Source: SZUA-584 sp964607965 (GTDB taxonomy: Bacteria; Bacillota; Clostridia; Christensenellales; SZUA-584). From it: a stretch of 5,346 nt of DNA. Within the stretch, counting starts at the first letter, position 1. Each line of letters starts with the position of its first letter. Where the stretch lies: positions 1 to 5,346 of the forward strand of contig CAZSMH010000087.1 in the NCBI GenBank assembly GCA_964607965.1, written 5' to 3'. The translations under genes were made by a program, and so were the position numbers. Shown in pieces: positions 5,338 through 5,346 of this stretch. The notes beneath the pieces are model-generated. The model saw only the letters and a list, made by a program, of their open reading frames with translations. It did not search any database and was not told where the DNA came from.

Positions 5338-5343
5338 GACTAG
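5318..5343. repeat. Long inverted repeat over the stop codon of the orphan ORF
   Basis: CTAGTCTT (5318-5325) and AAGACTAG (5336-5343) are perfect complements. Adding a G-U and two A-T pairs extends the stem to 11 bp around the loop ACAG. The TAA stop (5335-5337) lies in the 3' arm. No T-tract is visible in the three bases remaining, so terminator function cannot be judged. The 8-mer AAGACTAG also occurs at 4805-4812, upstream of the same gene. Confidence 0.5.
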
Positions 5344-5346
5344 CTG

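Overview
The window looks like a chromosomal stretch from an anaerobic Firmicute, most likely a member of the Clostridia. Reasons: AT-rich intergenic DNA, strong GGAGG-type ribosome binding sites, a TTG start codon, intrinsic terminators, a PyrR-type transcription attenuator, a DegV-family gene, and a DRE-TIM condensing enzyme resembling the Re-citrate synthases of strict anaerobes. No species-level assignment is possible from the sequence alone, and no phage, IS, CRISPR, tRNA or rRNA signal was seen.

Left part (minus strand, 1-735): pyrR, encoding the pyrimidine attenuation regulator/uracil phosphoribosyltransferase, has its own extended -10 promoter. It is preceded by a roughly 130-nt leader that can be read base by base as a PyrR-controlled attenuator: a PyrR-binding stem-loop, an antiterminator pairing, and a 9-bp terminator hairpin with a T-tract. 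A second terminator abuts the pyrR stop codon, so pyrR appears to be a self-regulated single-gene unit here. Bases 736-830 hold nothing I can support.

Middle part (minus strand, 831-3616): a two-gene operon. A class I aminotransferase (aspartate aminotransferase-like) comes first. After 19 bp it is followed by a DRE-TIM metallolyase-family acyl-CoA condensing enzyme that resembles Re-citrate synthase. A GC-rich terminator follows. If both calls are right, the first enzyme interconverts aspartate and oxaloacetate and the second condenses oxaloacetate with acetyl-CoA, supplying carbon towards 2-oxoglutarate and glutamate.

Divergent control region (3529-3850): it carries a minus-strand promoter for the operon, a plus-strand extended -10 promoter, a perfect 8-bp inverted repeat followed by a T-tract, a 15-bp palindrome in the operon leader, and a possible 18-codon leader ORF.

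Right part (plus strand, 3851-5346): a DegV-family fatty-acid-binding protein with its own terminator. An AT-rich gap with a new promoter follows, and then a 111-residue cysteine-rich protein that I do not recognise. Its stop codon lies in the 3' arm of a long inverted repeat running almost to the window edge.

The most useful observations are the fully readable pyr attenuator, the aminotransferase/Re-citrate-synthase-like pairing, the symmetric elements of the divergent region, and the orphan cysteine-rich protein. I found no convincing evidence for a wholly new multi-gene system.
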